Positions 1 to 8,320 of a DNA stretch of 64,000 bases are shown piece by piece. The stretch's first letter is position 1. The number at the start of each line of letters is the position of its first letter. The stretch lies in the NCBI RefSeq assembly GCF_025152575.1, contig NZ_CP102293.1:310001-374000 (forward strand), in the 5' to 3' direction. Source of the DNA: Subdoligranulum variabile. GTDB taxonomy: Bacteria; Bacillota; Clostridia; Oscillospirales; Ruminococcaceae. The translations under genes were made by a program, and so were the position numbers. Under the pieces are notes generated by a model. The model was not told the origin of the DNA. It ran no database searches and saw nothing but the letters and a program-made list of their open reading frames with translations.

Positions 1-581
1 TTTTCGATGTCTCCGATCAGGTGGGTGGAAAGGACCAGTGCGGCATCCTCACTGTAATTGCGCAGAATCGTATGCAGGATATACTCCCGTGCCGCCGGGT
101 CTACCCCGCCCAGAGGTTCGTCCAGAAGATACAGTTTGGCCGCTCGGCTCATGGTCAGGCAAAGCTGCATTTTCTCCTGTGTACCTTTGCTCATGGCGCC
201 GATCCGGTCCTGTGCCTCGATGTGCAGATCCGCCAGCATGGCATGGGCTTTCACAGCATCAAAATCAGCATAGAAATCGGCGTACAGGCTTACGGCATCC
301 GCCGCCCGCATCTCGGTGGCCAGGGCCATTCGGTCCGGCAGGTAGCTGGTCACACGCTTGGTGCAGATGCCGGGCTCGTTGCCATCAATGAGCACCATGC
401 CGCCGTTGGCCGTAAGCAACCCCGCCGAGATCTTGAGCAACGTCGTCTTACCGCTGCCATTGGGCCCCAGCAGTCCCACCAGCTTGCCGGGCTGCACAGA
501 AAAGGTGACCCCGTTCAGTGCCATCTTGCGGCCGTACCGCTTGCACAGGCCGCGCGCCTCGTAGATTCCAGTTTCATTCAT
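1..581 (-). CDS. ABC transporter ATP-binding protein (partial, runs off the window)
   Basis: The reverse strand encodes the first ~193 residues of an ABC ATPase. It starts MNETGIYEARGLCKRYG and runs off the left edge without a stop. Visible motifs are Walker A (GPNGSGKTT, about residues 37-45), a divergent signature region (MSKGTQEKMQL, in place of LSGGQ) and Walker B (LYLLDEPLGGVDP), followed by the H-loop (VLSTHL). This layout suits the short ATPases of YtrB/BcrA-type exporters, which pair with separate membrane proteins, presumably encoded beyond the edge. The start overlaps the end of the GntR gene by 8 bases (ATGAATGA), so the two are translationally coupled in one operon. The substrate cannot be told from the sequence. 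Confidence 0.88.
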   Translation of the reverse strand, partial: MNETGIYEARGLCKRYGRKMALNGVTFSVQPGKLVGLLGPNGSGKTTLLKISAGLLTANGGMVLIDGNEPGICTKRVTSYLPDRMALATEMRAADAVSLYADFYADFDAVKAHAMLADLHIEAQDRIGAMSKGTQEKMQLCLTMSRAAKLYLLDEPLGGVDPAAREYILHTILRNYSEDAALVLSTHLIGDIE

Positions 582-951
582 CGCTTGTTCCTCCCTCTGC
601 GGTTTGCCGCAGCAGTTCCTCGGTTTGCGCCCGATCCAGCCCCAGGGCCTGCATCTGGTGCAGAAATTCCGCCGCCAGTGACGCTGCCCGTTTACGGCGC
701 AAACTCTGCAGGATTTCTGCATCGGCCGTGACGGTACGGCCTGCTGTGCGCTGTGCCTGCAAAAGGCCCCGGCCTTCCAGTTCCTGCAGTGCCCGCTGCA
801 TGGTGTTGGGGTTTACTCCGGCTTCGGCTGCCAGTTCCCGCACCGGCGGGATCTTGCTGCCGGGTGGGAAAATTCCATTGACCAGCGCCAGTTCCATCTG
901 CTCCACCAGCTGAAGATACACCGGGCGGCCTCCCGTAATATTCCAATCCAT
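574..951 (-). CDS. YtrA-type GntR family transcriptional regulator
   Basis: This is a 125-aa protein with an N-terminal GntR winged helix-turn-helix (PVYLQLVEQME... PPVRELAAEAGVNPNTMQRALQELE, about residues 9-60) and only a short ~55-residue helical tail. The small size and lack of a large effector domain define the YtrA subfamily. These are typically repressors encoded directly in front of the ABC transporter they control. That is the arrangement here: the ABC ATPase start overlaps this stop codon. The only long palindrome nearby is immediately upstream at 967-1002, so autoregulation of the operon is the natural inference. The ligand is unknown; cell-envelope stress or antimicrobial peptides are typical for the family. 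Confidence 0.88.
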   Translation of the reverse strand: MDWNITGGRPVYLQLVEQMELALVNGIFPPGSKIPPVRELAAEAGVNPNTMQRALQELEGRGLLQAQRTAGRTVTADAEILQSLRRKRAASLAAEFLHQMQALGLDRAQTEELLRQTAEGGTSDE

Positions 952-966
952 AGGCCAATCCCTTTC

Positions 967-1002
967 TGTATTATTGTATTAAGAGCTTAATACAATAATA
1001 CA
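967..1002. promoter_or_regulatory. 36-bp inverted repeat, candidate YtrA-type operator
   Basis: Two perfect 17-bp arms (tgtattattgtattaag, 967-983, and its reverse complement, 986-1002) are separated by 2 bases. Each arm also contains a direct repeat of TGTATTA / TTGTATTA, so the site may hold two overlapping half-site pairs. It is very AT-rich in a GC-rich region and begins 15 bases upstream of the GntR start, where it would cover the promoter. The symmetric GTATTA...TAATAC core agrees with the kind of operator bound by small GntR dimers. Confidence 0.75.
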
Positions 1003-1029
1003 ATGCATTTTTGGAATTGTCAAGAGGGC

Positions 1030-1062
1030 AAAAAGAAAATCCGCACGAGAAATCTCGTGCGG
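1030..1062 (-). terminator. Rho-independent terminator after the alpha/beta hydrolase
   Basis: A perfect 10-bp stem (ccgcacgaga / tctcgtgcgg) with a 2-base loop lies at 1041-1062. On the minus strand it is followed by a T-rich run (TTTTCTTTTTG). It sits 13 bases beyond the hydrolase stop codon. Confidence 0.85.
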
Positions 1063-1075
1063 ATGATAGCTGTTT

Positions 1076-2014
1076 TCAGGCGGGAAGCCGATCCTCGATC
1101 CAATGCAGAACATATTCGAACACTTCCGTCCGGTTCAGTTCATTGTGCAGCTCGTGTCGGGCACCCTCATAGATCTCGCAGGTCAGGTCCTGGATGCCGG
1201 CATCTCCCAGCATGGCCCAGACTTTGCGCACACCTTCTCCGTAATCTCCCACCGGGTCTTCGGCACCGGAGATCAACAGAATCGGCAATGTTTTGTTCAC
1301 GGCCCGGGCCCAGCGGGGCCGGTTCACGTGGTTGATGGCTCCCAGCATCTCCCGGTAGCTGCCCACCGTAAAGGGAAAGGTACACAGTGGATCGGCGTCA
1401 TAAGCCCGGACCACGGCCTCGTCCCGCGTCAGCCAGGCATTGGCAGATTGGGCATCCGGGATGCGCTTGCAATAAGCTCCCGTATTGGCTCGAACCATGA
1501 ACGGCGACACCGTGCGCGGCCCCCGGATGGCTGCCAGCACAGCGGCCACAGCCTGTCCCACCTGGTTGAGGAGTCGCGGCCCCGCTGTGCCGGAGACGAT
1601 CAGACCGGCGATGGTTTCCGGCCAGCGCTCGGCGTACCAGCGGGCATAAAAGCTGCCCATGCTGTGTCCATAAAGAAATACCGGCAGTCCAGGGAACTCT
1701 TCGTGCAGAAGTTCGTTCATCCTGTGCAGGTCCTGCAAAAGATAATATCGTCCGCCGGGTTCACCGTAATGGCCATATTCCTCCGGAGAAGCACTGCCGC
1801 CGTGCCCCAGATGATCGTTGCCGGCAAGGGCAATGCCCTGGGACGCAAAGAACCGTGCCATGGGTTCGTAACGCCGCACATATTCGCACATGCCGTGGCT
1901 GAGCTGCAGTATGGCGTGCACGGGTACATCCGGGACGGTATACACATAAGCCGAGATCGTATGGGCGGTATCTGAGGAAGGAAAGCGAATCGTTTCACAG
2001 CAGAGTTGTGACAT
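1076..2014 (-). CDS. Alpha/beta hydrolase, monoacylglycerol lipase / lysophospholipase type
   Basis: This is a 312-aa serine hydrolase. The oxyanion-hole region (LQLSHGMCEYVRRYE), the nucleophile elbow GHSMG (around residue 118), an acid in the ISGAEDPVG segment and the catalytic His in GARHELHNE give a complete triad in the order expected for the monoglyceride lipase/PldB-like family. There is no signal peptide, so it should act in the cytoplasm on acylglycerols, lysophospholipids or related esters. It starts 12 bases after the rarA stop and is probably cotranscribed with it; a terminator follows. The exact substrate cannot be told. Confidence 0.85.
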   Translation of the reverse strand: MSQLCCETIRFPSSDTAHTISAYVYTVPDVPVHAILQLSHGMCEYVRRYEPMARFFASQGIALAGNDHLGHGGSASPEEYGHYGEPGGRYYLLQDLHRMNELLHEEFPGLPVFLYGHSMGSFYARWYAERWPETIAGLIVSGTAGPRLLNQVGQAVAAVLAAIRGPRTVSPFMVRANTGAYCKRIPDAQSANAWLTRDEAVVRAYDADPLCTFPFTVGSYREMLGAINHVNRPRWARAVNKTLPILLISGAEDPVGDYGEGVRKVWAMLGDAGIQDLTCEIYEGARHELHNELNRTEVFEYVLHWIEDRLPA

Positions 2015-2026
2015 CGCGGCCTCCTT

Positions 2027-3289
2027 TCATTCTCCTTTGATCTTTTTCCAGTATTGCGCAAAGGCCTGTTCGTTCTTGTTGTCGCCGGGTTCATAATACC
2101 GCCGGTCCTTGATGGCGTCGGGCAGGTATTGCTGCTGAGTCCAGTGATGCGGGAAATCATGGGGATAGAGGTAATGCTGCCCTTTGACCTTCGCATCGGC
2201 ACCGTCGTAGTGCTTGTTCTGCAGCTGACGGGGAATGGGACCGGTGCGCCCTGCCTGCACATCGGCCATCGCCGCATTGATTCCGTCGTGAGCCGAGTTG
2301 GACTTGGGGGCCGTCGCCACCAGCACCACCGCATCGGCCAGAGGCAGCCGGGCTTCCGGCAGTCCCACCGCGTTGGCGATATCCACCGCCGCTTTGACGA
2401 TGGGAATGATCTGAGGCCAGGCCAGCCCCACATCTTCGCAGGCACAGACCATGAGCCGACGGCAGGCACTGGGCAGATCCCCCGCTTCCAGCAATCGTGC
2501 CAGATAGTGCAGCGCTGCGTCCGGGTCGGAACCACGCATGGATTTCTGGTAGGCGGACACGATATCGTAGTGATCGTCCCCCAGTTTATCGTAGCGCATG
2601 GCTGTACGGGCTGCCACCTGCTGGACCATATCCAGCGTAACGGTGCGCTGACCGTTCTCCGCGGGCGCCGCCGTCACTGCAAATTCCAGGTTACCCAGCG
2701 CCTTGCGCATGTCACCGCCTGCGCTCTGGGCCAGATAATCCAGGGCATCGTCGGGAATCAGGATTGGAACCTTGTCCTCGGCTCCCAGACGGGCCGCTGC
2801 ATTCTGTATTCCTTTGCGGATGTCCTCTGCTGTCAGGGATTTGAACTCGAAGACCGTACAGCGGGAGAGCAGCGCATTATAGACGTAAAAGTAGGGGTTT
2901 TCGGTGGTGGAGGCGATCAGTGTCACTGTTCCCTGCTCCACACATTCCAAAAGACTCTGCTGCTGCCGTTTGTTGAAGTACTGGATCTCGTCCAGATACA
3001 ACAGAATACCGCCGGATGCCCCCAGCGTGCCGATATCGGCAAGAACCGACTTGATATCACTGGTGGAAGCCGTGGTCCCGTTGAGTTTGTGCAGCTGCAT
3101 ACCACTGCCCGCCGCGATGATACTGGCCACCGTGGTCTTGCCCACCCCCGACGGACCGTAAAAGATCATATTGGGAATGCGGCCGCTTTCCACCGTGCGG
3201 CGGAACACCTGATTCTTGCCCAGAAGATGCTGCTGTCCGCAGACTTCATCCAGCGTACGCGGCCGCAGCCGCTGTGCCAAGGGTTCCAT
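2027..3289 (-). CDS. rarA: Replication-associated recombination protein A (RarA/MgsA AAA+ ATPase)
   Basis: This is a 420-aa AAA+ ATPase of the RarA/MgsA/WRNIP1 family, which acts at stalled replication forks and is related to clamp-loader subunits. It begins MEPLAQRLRPRTLDEV, the usual start of the family. Walker A (GPSGVGKTT) lies near residue 46, Walker B (ILLYLDEIQYF) near 95, and the sensor segment is ASTTENP. The C-terminal half has the RarA signature around SDPDAALHYLARLLEAGD and a conserved tail (HYLYPHDFPHHW... YLPD). Length is normal. The downstream hydrolase follows after 12 bases, so they form a short operon. The start is preceded by an AGGAGGG-type ribosome site. Confidence 0.95.
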   Translation of the reverse strand: MEPLAQRLRPRTLDEVCGQQHLLGKNQVFRRTVESGRIPNMIFYGPSGVGKTTVASIIAAGSGMQLHKLNGTTASTSDIKSVLADIGTLGASGGILLYLDEIQYFNKRQQQSLLECVEQGTVTLIASTTENPYFYVYNALLSRCTVFEFKSLTAEDIRKGIQNAAARLGAEDKVPILIPDDALDYLAQSAGGDMRKALGNLEFAVTAAPAENGQRTVTLDMVQQVAARTAMRYDKLGDDHYDIVSAYQKSMRGSDPDAALHYLARLLEAGDLPSACRRLMVCACEDVGLAWPQIIPIVKAAVDIANAVGLPEARLPLADAVVLVATAPKSNSAHDGINAAMADVQAGRTGPIPRQLQNKHYDGADAKVKGQHYLYPHDFPHHWTQQQYLPDAIKDRRYYEPGDNKNEQAFAQYWKKIKGE

Positions 3290-3392
3290 GCTTTTCCCTC
3301 CTTATTATAATAGGGTGCCCCGTAGCGTGGGTGCAAAGTCCCTGTTTTTTTTATTTGTTTAAGTAGCCATCGAGCAAACTGAGGCCCTCTTC

Positions 3393-3430
3393 CTCTTGAT
3401 TATAAGGTATCACCGTGGTAGAATCAAGAG
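3393..3430 (+). promoter_or_regulatory. nth promoter inside an inverted repeat
   Basis: A -35 TTGATT (3396-3401), a 17-bp spacer and a -10 TAGAAT (3419-3424) preceded by TGG form a good sigma-A promoter 33 bases before the GTG start of nth. The -35 and -10 elements lie in the two arms of a 9-bp inverted repeat (ctcttgatt, 3393-3401; aatcaagag, 3422-3430), so a dimeric regulator bound here would block RNA polymerase. Confidence 0.6.
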
Positions 3431-3456
3431 AAAGAACGTGAAACGGAGCGAATGCT

Positions 3457-4113
3457 GTGACAAAAAAGGAACTGGCGCAGATCTGCATTGACCGCCTCAA
3501 AGCCGAATATCCACTGGCCGAATGCACACTGGATTACGATCATGCCTGGCAGCTTCTGGTGGAAGTTCGCCTGGCTGCCCAGTGCACTGACGCCCGGGTC
3601 AATGTAGTGGTACAGGACCTGTTTGCCCGATATCCCAGCGTGGAGGCACTGGCTGCCGCCACACCGGAAGAAATTGAAGCCATCGTCAAGCCCTGCGGCT
3701 TGGGCCGCAGCAAGGCGCGGGATATTTCTGCCTGCATGCGGATGCTCCGGGACCAGTATAACGGCAAAGTGCCCGACGACTTTGACGCCCTGCTGTCCCT
3801 GCCCGGCGTTGGCCGCAAAAGTGCCAACCTGATCATGGGGGATGTGTTCGGCAAACCGGCCATTGTCACCGATACCCATTGCATCCGGTTGTGCAACCGC
3901 ATCGGCCTGGTAGACAACATCAAGGAACCGGCCAAGGTGGAGCGCGAGCTGTGGAAAATCATCCCGCCGGAGGAAGGCAGCGATTTCTGTCACCGGCTGG
4001 TTTACCATGGCCGGGCTGTCTGCACGGCACGGACCACCCCCTTCTGCTCAAAGTGCTGCCTGGCCGATGTCTGCCGGGCGGGAAAGGATTATCTGCATGA
4101 AAAAGGCAACTGA
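3457..4113 (+). CDS. nth: Endonuclease III (DNA glycosylase/AP lyase)
   Basis: This is a 218-aa base-excision-repair enzyme removing oxidised pyrimidines and cutting abasic sites. It has the helix-hairpin-helix LPGVGRKSANLIM with the catalytic Lys, then the catalytic Asp in VTDTHCIRLCNRIG. The C-terminal iron-sulfur motif is C-TARTTPF-C-SK-C-CLADV-C. The first spacing is seven residues rather than the six usual in E. coli-type Nth. The start is GTG, chosen because GGAG lies about 8 bases upstream and homologous N-termini begin near TKKEL. The 3' end overlaps the next gene (gntR/UTRA) by 17 bases, suggesting cotranscription. Confidence 0.94.
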   Translation: MTKKELAQICIDRLKAEYPLAECTLDYDHAWQLLVEVRLAAQCTDARVNVVVQDLFARYPSVEALAAATPEEIEAIVKPCGLGRSKARDISACMRMLRDQYNGKVPDDFDALLSLPGVGRKSANLIMGDVFGKPAIVTDTHCIRLCNRIGLVDNIKEPAKVERELWKIIPPEEGSDFCHRLVYHGRAVCTARTTPFCSKCCLADVCRAGKDYLHEKGN

Positions 4114-4849
4114 TACCCCGCTTGGCGGCGAACTGCGCAGCCAGCAGACCGCCGATCGGCTGGTTGCTGAGCTGCGCAGCGGTCTGTATGCCGGTACTGT
4201 GCAGCTGCCCAGCGAGGTAGAGCTGGCCGGTGCACTGGGCATCAGCCGCACGGTGGTCCGGGACGCCCTCAGTCTGCTGGAGCGGGAGGGGTATCTGGAG
4301 CGTGTCCGCGGAATCGGCACACTGGTGAACCGCGATGTGTTGGGTGTAGAAAACCGACTGGACCAGAAGCTAGAATTTTACCGGATGATCCGTGCCGCCG
4401 GATACGAGCCCCACAGTGACAACGTGCTGGTTACGCGGGAGACTGCTCCCGACACACTGGCCCGGCGTCTGGGACTGTCACCGGAAGACCACCCCACCCT
4501 CGTGTTCGTGCGTCGCCGGGTGCTGGCCGACAACACCCCGGTGCTCTACTCCACCGATATTCTGCCGCTGGCACTTTTCGGCGGACAGCGATTGGATACG
4601 ATGGATTTCACCCGGCCGATCTTTGAGATTGTCGCCGAATACTGTCATGTGGAAGTGACCAAGACCCTGGCCCATGTGCGCGCCGTGACCGGCACCCCGG
4701 GCATTCGCCATCAGCTGGGTCTGCGGCCCGACCAGGCACTGATGCAGCTGGACGAGACCTGTTATTCCCGTCTGTGCCGTCCGGTGCTCTGCTGCCAGAC
4801 CTGTTACACCGATTTTTTTGACTTCGCCATTGTGCGTAAACTGGTGTGA
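4097..4849 (+). CDS. GntR family transcriptional regulator with UTRA effector domain
   Basis: This is a 250-aa protein. The N-terminal GntR winged helix (ADRLVAELRSGLY... LPSEVELAGALGISRTVVRDALSLLEREGYLERVRGIGTLV, residues ~15-75) is followed by a UTRA ligand-binding domain, as in the HutC/FadR-like subfamily that usually senses a small metabolite. Starting at ATG 4097 removes an upstream extension that would overlap nth much further. It lies between nth and pyrB, 89 bases before pyrB and on the same strand. Control of pyrBI is possible but nothing in the sequence proves it. The ligand is unknown. Confidence 0.85.
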   Translation: MKKATDTPLGGELRSQQTADRLVAELRSGLYAGTVQLPSEVELAGALGISRTVVRDALSLLEREGYLERVRGIGTLVNRDVLGVENRLDQKLEFYRMIRAAGYEPHSDNVLVTRETAPDTLARRLGLSPEDHPTLVFVRRRVLADNTPVLYSTDILPLALFGGQRLDTMDFTRPIFEIVAEYCHVEVTKTLAHVRAVTGTPGIRHQLGLRPDQALMQLDETCYSRLCRPVLCCQTCYTDFFDFAIVRKLV

Positions 4850-4938
4850 CGATTGCTTTTCTGTTGTCATTGGGTGCTGCGGCCGCCTGGCGGACCGGTG
4901 CTCCATGAGATAAATAGAGATTTTAAAGGGGAATGTGT

Positions 4939-5892
4939 ATGAGACATCTGATCGACCCGGCGGACTTTACGCTGGATGAAACCCTTCGCCTGATGGATCT
5001 GGCCGACCGTATCCACGACGACCCGGCCGCTTACAAGGACGTAGCCTACCGCAAGCGCCTGGCAACGCTGTTCTATGAGCCGAGCACCCGCACCCGCCTT
5101 TCCTTTGAGGCGGCCATGCTCAATCTGGGCGGCCAGGTACTGGGTTTCCCCGACGCGGGCGTTTCCAGCGCTTCCAAGGGCGAGACCGTCGCCGATACCA
5201 TCCGTATCATCAGCTGCTACGCCGACATCGCCGCCATGCGCCATCCCAAGGAAGGTGCGCCGCTGCGTGCTGCCCGCTACAGCCGCATTCCGGTGATCAA
5301 CGCCGGTGACGGCGGTCACAGCCATCCCACCCAGACGCTGCTGGATATGATGACCATCCGCCGCCGCAAGGGGCGCCTGGACAACCTCACCATCGGCTTC
5401 TGCGGCGACCTGAAATTCGGCCGTACCGTCCACAGCCTGATCAAGAGTCTGTCCCGCCTGCCGGGCATGCGGTTCGTGCTCATCTCGCCCGAGGAGCTGC
5501 GGGTGCCGGATTACATCATCAGTGAAGTGCTGGCCCCCAACGGTATCGACTATGTGGAAACCCGCAATCTGGAGGAATCCCTGCCGGAGCTGGATATCCT
5601 ATACATGACCCGTGTGCAGCAGGAGCGCTTTTTCAACGAGGAGGATTACATCCGCCTGAAGAACAGCTACATTCTGACGAAAGAGAAGCTCTCGCTGGCG
5701 CCCGCCGACATGGCGGTGCTGCATCCGCTGCCCCGCGTCAATGAGATCACGCTGGATGTGGATGACGATCCGCGTGCCGCTTATTTTGAACAGGCACAGA
5801 ATGGCGTGTATATGCGCATGGCCTTGATTATGACGCTGCTGGGTCTTGCAGACCCCAAAACCGGGGAGGTAGCTTTTGATGTTAACGGTTGA
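4939..5892 (+). CDS. pyrB: Aspartate carbamoyltransferase, catalytic chain
   Basis: This is a 317-aa catalytic chain that condenses carbamoyl phosphate with aspartate in the first committed step of UMP synthesis. The carbamoyl-phosphate loop ([12 protein letters not shown], about residues 48-59), the HPTQTLLD segment and the C-terminal HPLPRVNEI motif are all intact. ATG 4939 is preferred to ATG 4933 because the AAAGGGG ribosome site is 8 bases from it. The last 14 bases overlap pyrI, so the catalytic and regulatory chains are coupled, as in enterobacterial pyrBI. It is separated by 38 kb from the main pyr operon in this window. No leader terminator is visible in the 89 bases upstream. Confidence 0.96.
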   Translation: MRHLIDPADFTLDETLRLMDLADRIHDDPAAYKDVAYRKRLATLFYEPSTRTRLSFEAAMLNLGGQVLGFPDAGVSSASKGETVADTIRIISCYADIAAMRHPKEGAPLRAARYSRIPVINAGDGGHSHPTQTLLDMMTIRRRKGRLDNLTIGFCGDLKFGRTVHSLIKSLSRLPGMRFVLISPEELRVPDYIISEVLAPNGIDYVETRNLEESLPELDILYMTRVQQERFFNEEDYIRLKNSYILTKEKLSLAPADMAVLHPLPRVNEITLDVDDDPRAAYFEQAQNGVYMRMALIMTLLGLADPKTGEVAFDVNG

Positions 5893-6307
5893 TGAGATTC
5901 TGAACGGCGTGGTCATTGACCACATTACCGCTGGTACCGGCCTGGGCCTGTACCATATGATGGAACTGGAAAAGCTGCATGATGCCAGCGTGGCGCTGCT
6001 GCAGAATGTCCGCAGCCAGAAGAGCGGCAAGAAAGACATCATCAAGATCGAAGGCGATGTCAGCAAGCTGAACTTCGACATTCTGGGCTATCTGGATCCG
6101 AAAATCACCATCACGGTGATTGAGAACGGGCACATCGTCAACAAGATCCGCCCCAAACAGCCCCAGCGTCTGGTCAACGTGATCAAATGCACCAACCCCC
6201 GCTGTGTGACCTCCATCGAGGAGGGCTGTGACCATATCTTTACGCTGACCCCCAGCGGCCGCTACCGCTGCGTTTATTGCGAACAGGAATTCCGCGTAAA
6301 GCCGTAA
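5879..6307 (+). CDS. pyrI: Aspartate carbamoyltransferase, regulatory chain
   Basis: This is a 142-aa regulatory chain that binds ATP/CTP/UTP and tethers PyrB trimers into an allosteric holoenzyme. The N-terminal nucleotide-binding domain includes GVVIDHI, and the C-terminal zinc domain has the exact cysteine pattern C-TNPR-C ... C-VY-C. The start codon ATG 5879 lies inside the end of pyrB. Having pyrI means this ATCase is probably allosterically controlled, unlike the unregulated PyrB trimer of Bacillus. A strong terminator follows 17 bases downstream. Confidence 0.95.
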   Translation: MLTVDEILNGVVIDHITAGTGLGLYHMMELEKLHDASVALLQNVRSQKSGKKDIIKIEGDVSKLNFDILGYLDPKITITVIENGHIVNKIRPKQPQRLVNVIKCTNPRCVTSIEEGCDHIFTLTPSGRYRCVYCEQEFRVKP

Positions 6308-6324
6308 TTTCTATTGCATATCCG

Positions 6325-6357
6325 GGAGCATCGGAAATTTTCCGATGCTCCTTTTTT
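6325..6357 (+). terminator. Rho-independent terminator after pyrBI
   Basis: A 10-bp stem (ggagcatcgg / ccgatgctcc) with a 7-base loop is followed directly by TTTTTTG. It ends the pyrBI transcript. Confidence 0.92.
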
Positions 6358-6414
6358 GTTTTCTGAGAATTCGTCATTTTGCATAGTAATTTCCAACAAA
6401 GTTTGAATTTGTTA

Positions 6415-6443
6415 TTGATTTATCATTCTCTGCCTCGTATAAT
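6415..6443 (+). promoter_or_regulatory. Promoter of the hydrogenase operon
   Basis: -35 TTGATT (6415-6420), a 17-bp spacer and a perfect -10 TATAAT (6438-6443) lie in an AT-rich stretch 41 bases before the start of the GltD-like gene. The GGAGG ribosome site follows at about 6470. Confidence 0.8.
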
Positions 6444-6484
6444 AGAAGATACACAAACCGACTCAAACGGAGGACATATTATCT

Positions 6485-8320
6485 ATGATACGACTTTCTA
6501 TCGAGACGCCCGATCGCGCACAGCAGGTCGTACAGGACCTCTGCCGCGACATGGGCCACCGCATTGCCGCCAACCCGCCGGGGCTCTGTCCGGTGGATAT
6601 GGCGCTGAATTTTTTGCGCCTGTGTCATGCCCAGACCTGCGGCAAATGTGTTCCCTGCCGCATCGGCCTCTCCCAGCTGGAGACCTTGCTGGAAAGTGTG
6701 CTGGATCAGACGGCCCCTGAAGGCACCATCGACCTGATCGAGCAGACAGCAGCCGCCATTGTGGATTCCGCCGACTGTGCCATCGGCTATGAGGCCGCCG
6801 CCATGGTTTTACAGGGGGTGCGCGGGTTCCGTGAGGACTACGAAGAGCACGCTCACTACGGCCGCTGCATCTGCTCGCTGAAGCAGCCGGTCCCCTGCGT
6901 CACCGTCTGCCCCGCCCATGTGGATATTCCCGGCTATATTGCGCTGATCCGGGAAGGCCAGTATGACGATGCCATGGACCTGATCCGCAAGGATAACCCA
7001 TTCCCTCATTCCTGCGCCTACGTCTGCGAGCACCCCTGTGAACGACAGTGCCGCCGTCGTCTGGTGGACGATGCCGTCAACATCTGCGGCCTCAAGCGTT
7101 TTGCCGCCGACCACGCCGGCAGCCAGACGCCGCCCGCTCCCGCTGAAACCACCGGAAAACGGGTGGCCATCATCGGCGGCGGTCCCAGCGGCCTGACCGC
7201 GGCGTACTATCTGCGCCTGATGGGCCACAGCATCACGGTCTTTGAACAGCGGGACAAACTCGGCGGTATGCTGCGCTACGGTATCCCCGATTATCGCCTG
7301 CCGCCTGAAGTGCTGCAGCGGGATATTGATTACATCCTTGCCACCGGCATCGAAGTCCAGACCGGTGTCTGCGTGGGCAAAGATCTGCAGTTGCCTGATC
7401 TGCAGAAAGAATACGATGCCTTGTACATTGCCATCGGTGCCCATGCCGACAAGAAGCTGGGCCTGGAAGGTGAAAACAGCCAAAATGTATTGTCGGCTGT
7501 AGAATTCCTGCGCAGCTGCGGCGAGGGCAACGCTCCGGACTTCACCGGCAAGCGCATTGTGGTGATCGGCGGCGGCAACGTAAGCATGGACGCTACCCGT
7601 ACCGCCATCCGGCTGGGGGCCAAGAGCGTGACCTGTGTCTATCGCCGCCGGGTGGATGACATGACGGCCCTGCCTGAGGAGATCGAGGACGCCATGGCCG
7701 AAGGATGTCAGATCCTGCCGCTGCAGGCTCCTTCCCGCATCGAAGCCAACGAGAATGGCGAAGTCAGCGCCCTGTGGACCCGGCCGCAGATCATCGGCGG
7801 GTACGGCCGGGATGGCCGCCCGGCGCCGCGGGATGCCAGGCAGAAAGAGTTCCGCATCCCCTGTGATTACCTGATCATCGCCATTGGCCAGCGCATCGAA
7901 TCCGATGAGTTCGAGAAGGGCGGCATCGGCACCAGCCGCGGTGCCCTGAAAGCCGATCTGTCCGGCTATGTGCCGGGGACGCCCAACGTTTTTGCAGGCG
8001 GTGACGCCGTGACCGGTCCTGCCACCGTCATCCGGGCGGTAGCCGCCGGCAAAGTCAGCGCTGCCAACATCGACAGCTTCCTGGGATATTCCCACACCAT
8101 CGGCACTGCGGTCAAGATCCCACCCGCCAAGCTGTCCAACACCCCGCCCTGCGGGCGGATCCAACTCAAGAGCCGCAACGCGCTGGAGGCACGCTGTGAT
8201 TTTGAACTGGCCAGCTGCGGCATGACCGAAGAGGAAGCCATGCAGGAAGCCAGCCGTTGTCTGCGGTGTGATCACTTCGGCTATGGAATCTTTAAAGGAG
8301 GGAGGACGACCCAATGGTAA
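6485..8320 (+). CDS. GltD-like NAD(P)-dependent flavoprotein with NuoF-type 4Fe-4S domain, hydrogenase partner
   Basis: This is a 611-aa modular electron-transfer protein. Residues ~50-100 form a NuoF-like 4Fe-4S module (C52, C55, C58 in TCGKCVPCRIG, and C98). Next is the cysteine-rich N-terminal cluster domain of the glutamate synthase small subunit (CSLKQPVPCVTVCPAHVDIP and later Cys residues). A two-dinucleotide-binding oxidoreductase follows, with FAD motif GGGPSGL (231-237) and NAD(P) motif GGGNVSMDA (about 361). The FAD-closing GGDAVTGPATVIRAVAAG lies near the end. No GltB glutamate synthase large subunit is present. It overlaps the hydrogenase gene by 7 bases, so it most likely passes electrons between NAD(P)H and HydA. 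Electron bifurcation is possible but unproven. Confidence 0.85.
   Translation: MIRLSIETPDRAQQVVQDLCRDMGHRIAANPPGLCPVDMALNFLRLCHAQTCGKCVPCRIGLSQLETLLESVLDQTAPEGTIDLIEQTAAAIVDSADCAIGYEAAAMVLQGVRGFREDYEEHAHYGRCICSLKQPVPCVTVCPAHVDIPGYIALIREGQYDDAMDLIRKDNPFPHSCAYVCEHPCERQCRRRLVDDAVNICGLKRFAADHAGSQTPPAPAETTGKRVAIIGGGPSGLTAAYYLRLMGHSITVFEQRDKLGGMLRYGIPDYRLPPEVLQRDIDYILATGIEVQTGVCVGKDLQLPDLQKEYDALYIAIGAHADKKLGLEGENSQNVLSAVEFLRSCGEGNAPDFTGKRIVVIGGGNVSMDATRTAIRLGAKSVTCVYRRRVDDMTALPEEIEDAMAEGCQILPLQAPSRIEANENGEVSALWTRPQIIGGYGRDGRPAPRDARQKEFRIPCDYLIIAIGQRIESDEFEKGGIGTSRGALKADLSGYVPGTPNVFAGGDAVTGPATVIRAVAAGKVSAANIDSFLGYSHTIGTAVKIPPAKLSNTPPCGRIQLKSRNALEARCDFELASCGMTEEEAMQEASRCLRCDHFGYGIFKGGRTTQW

Noticed and set aside
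3307..3336. A TTGCAC-N18-TATTAT promoter for rarA on the minus strand
   Set aside because: It would start transcription almost inside the ribosome site of rarA; the geometry is poor, so it was not listed.
4850..4938. An attenuator upstream of pyrB similar to the pyrC leader
   Set aside because: The gap has a GC-rich weak hairpin but no T run, no leader frame with a ribosome site and no clear promoter.
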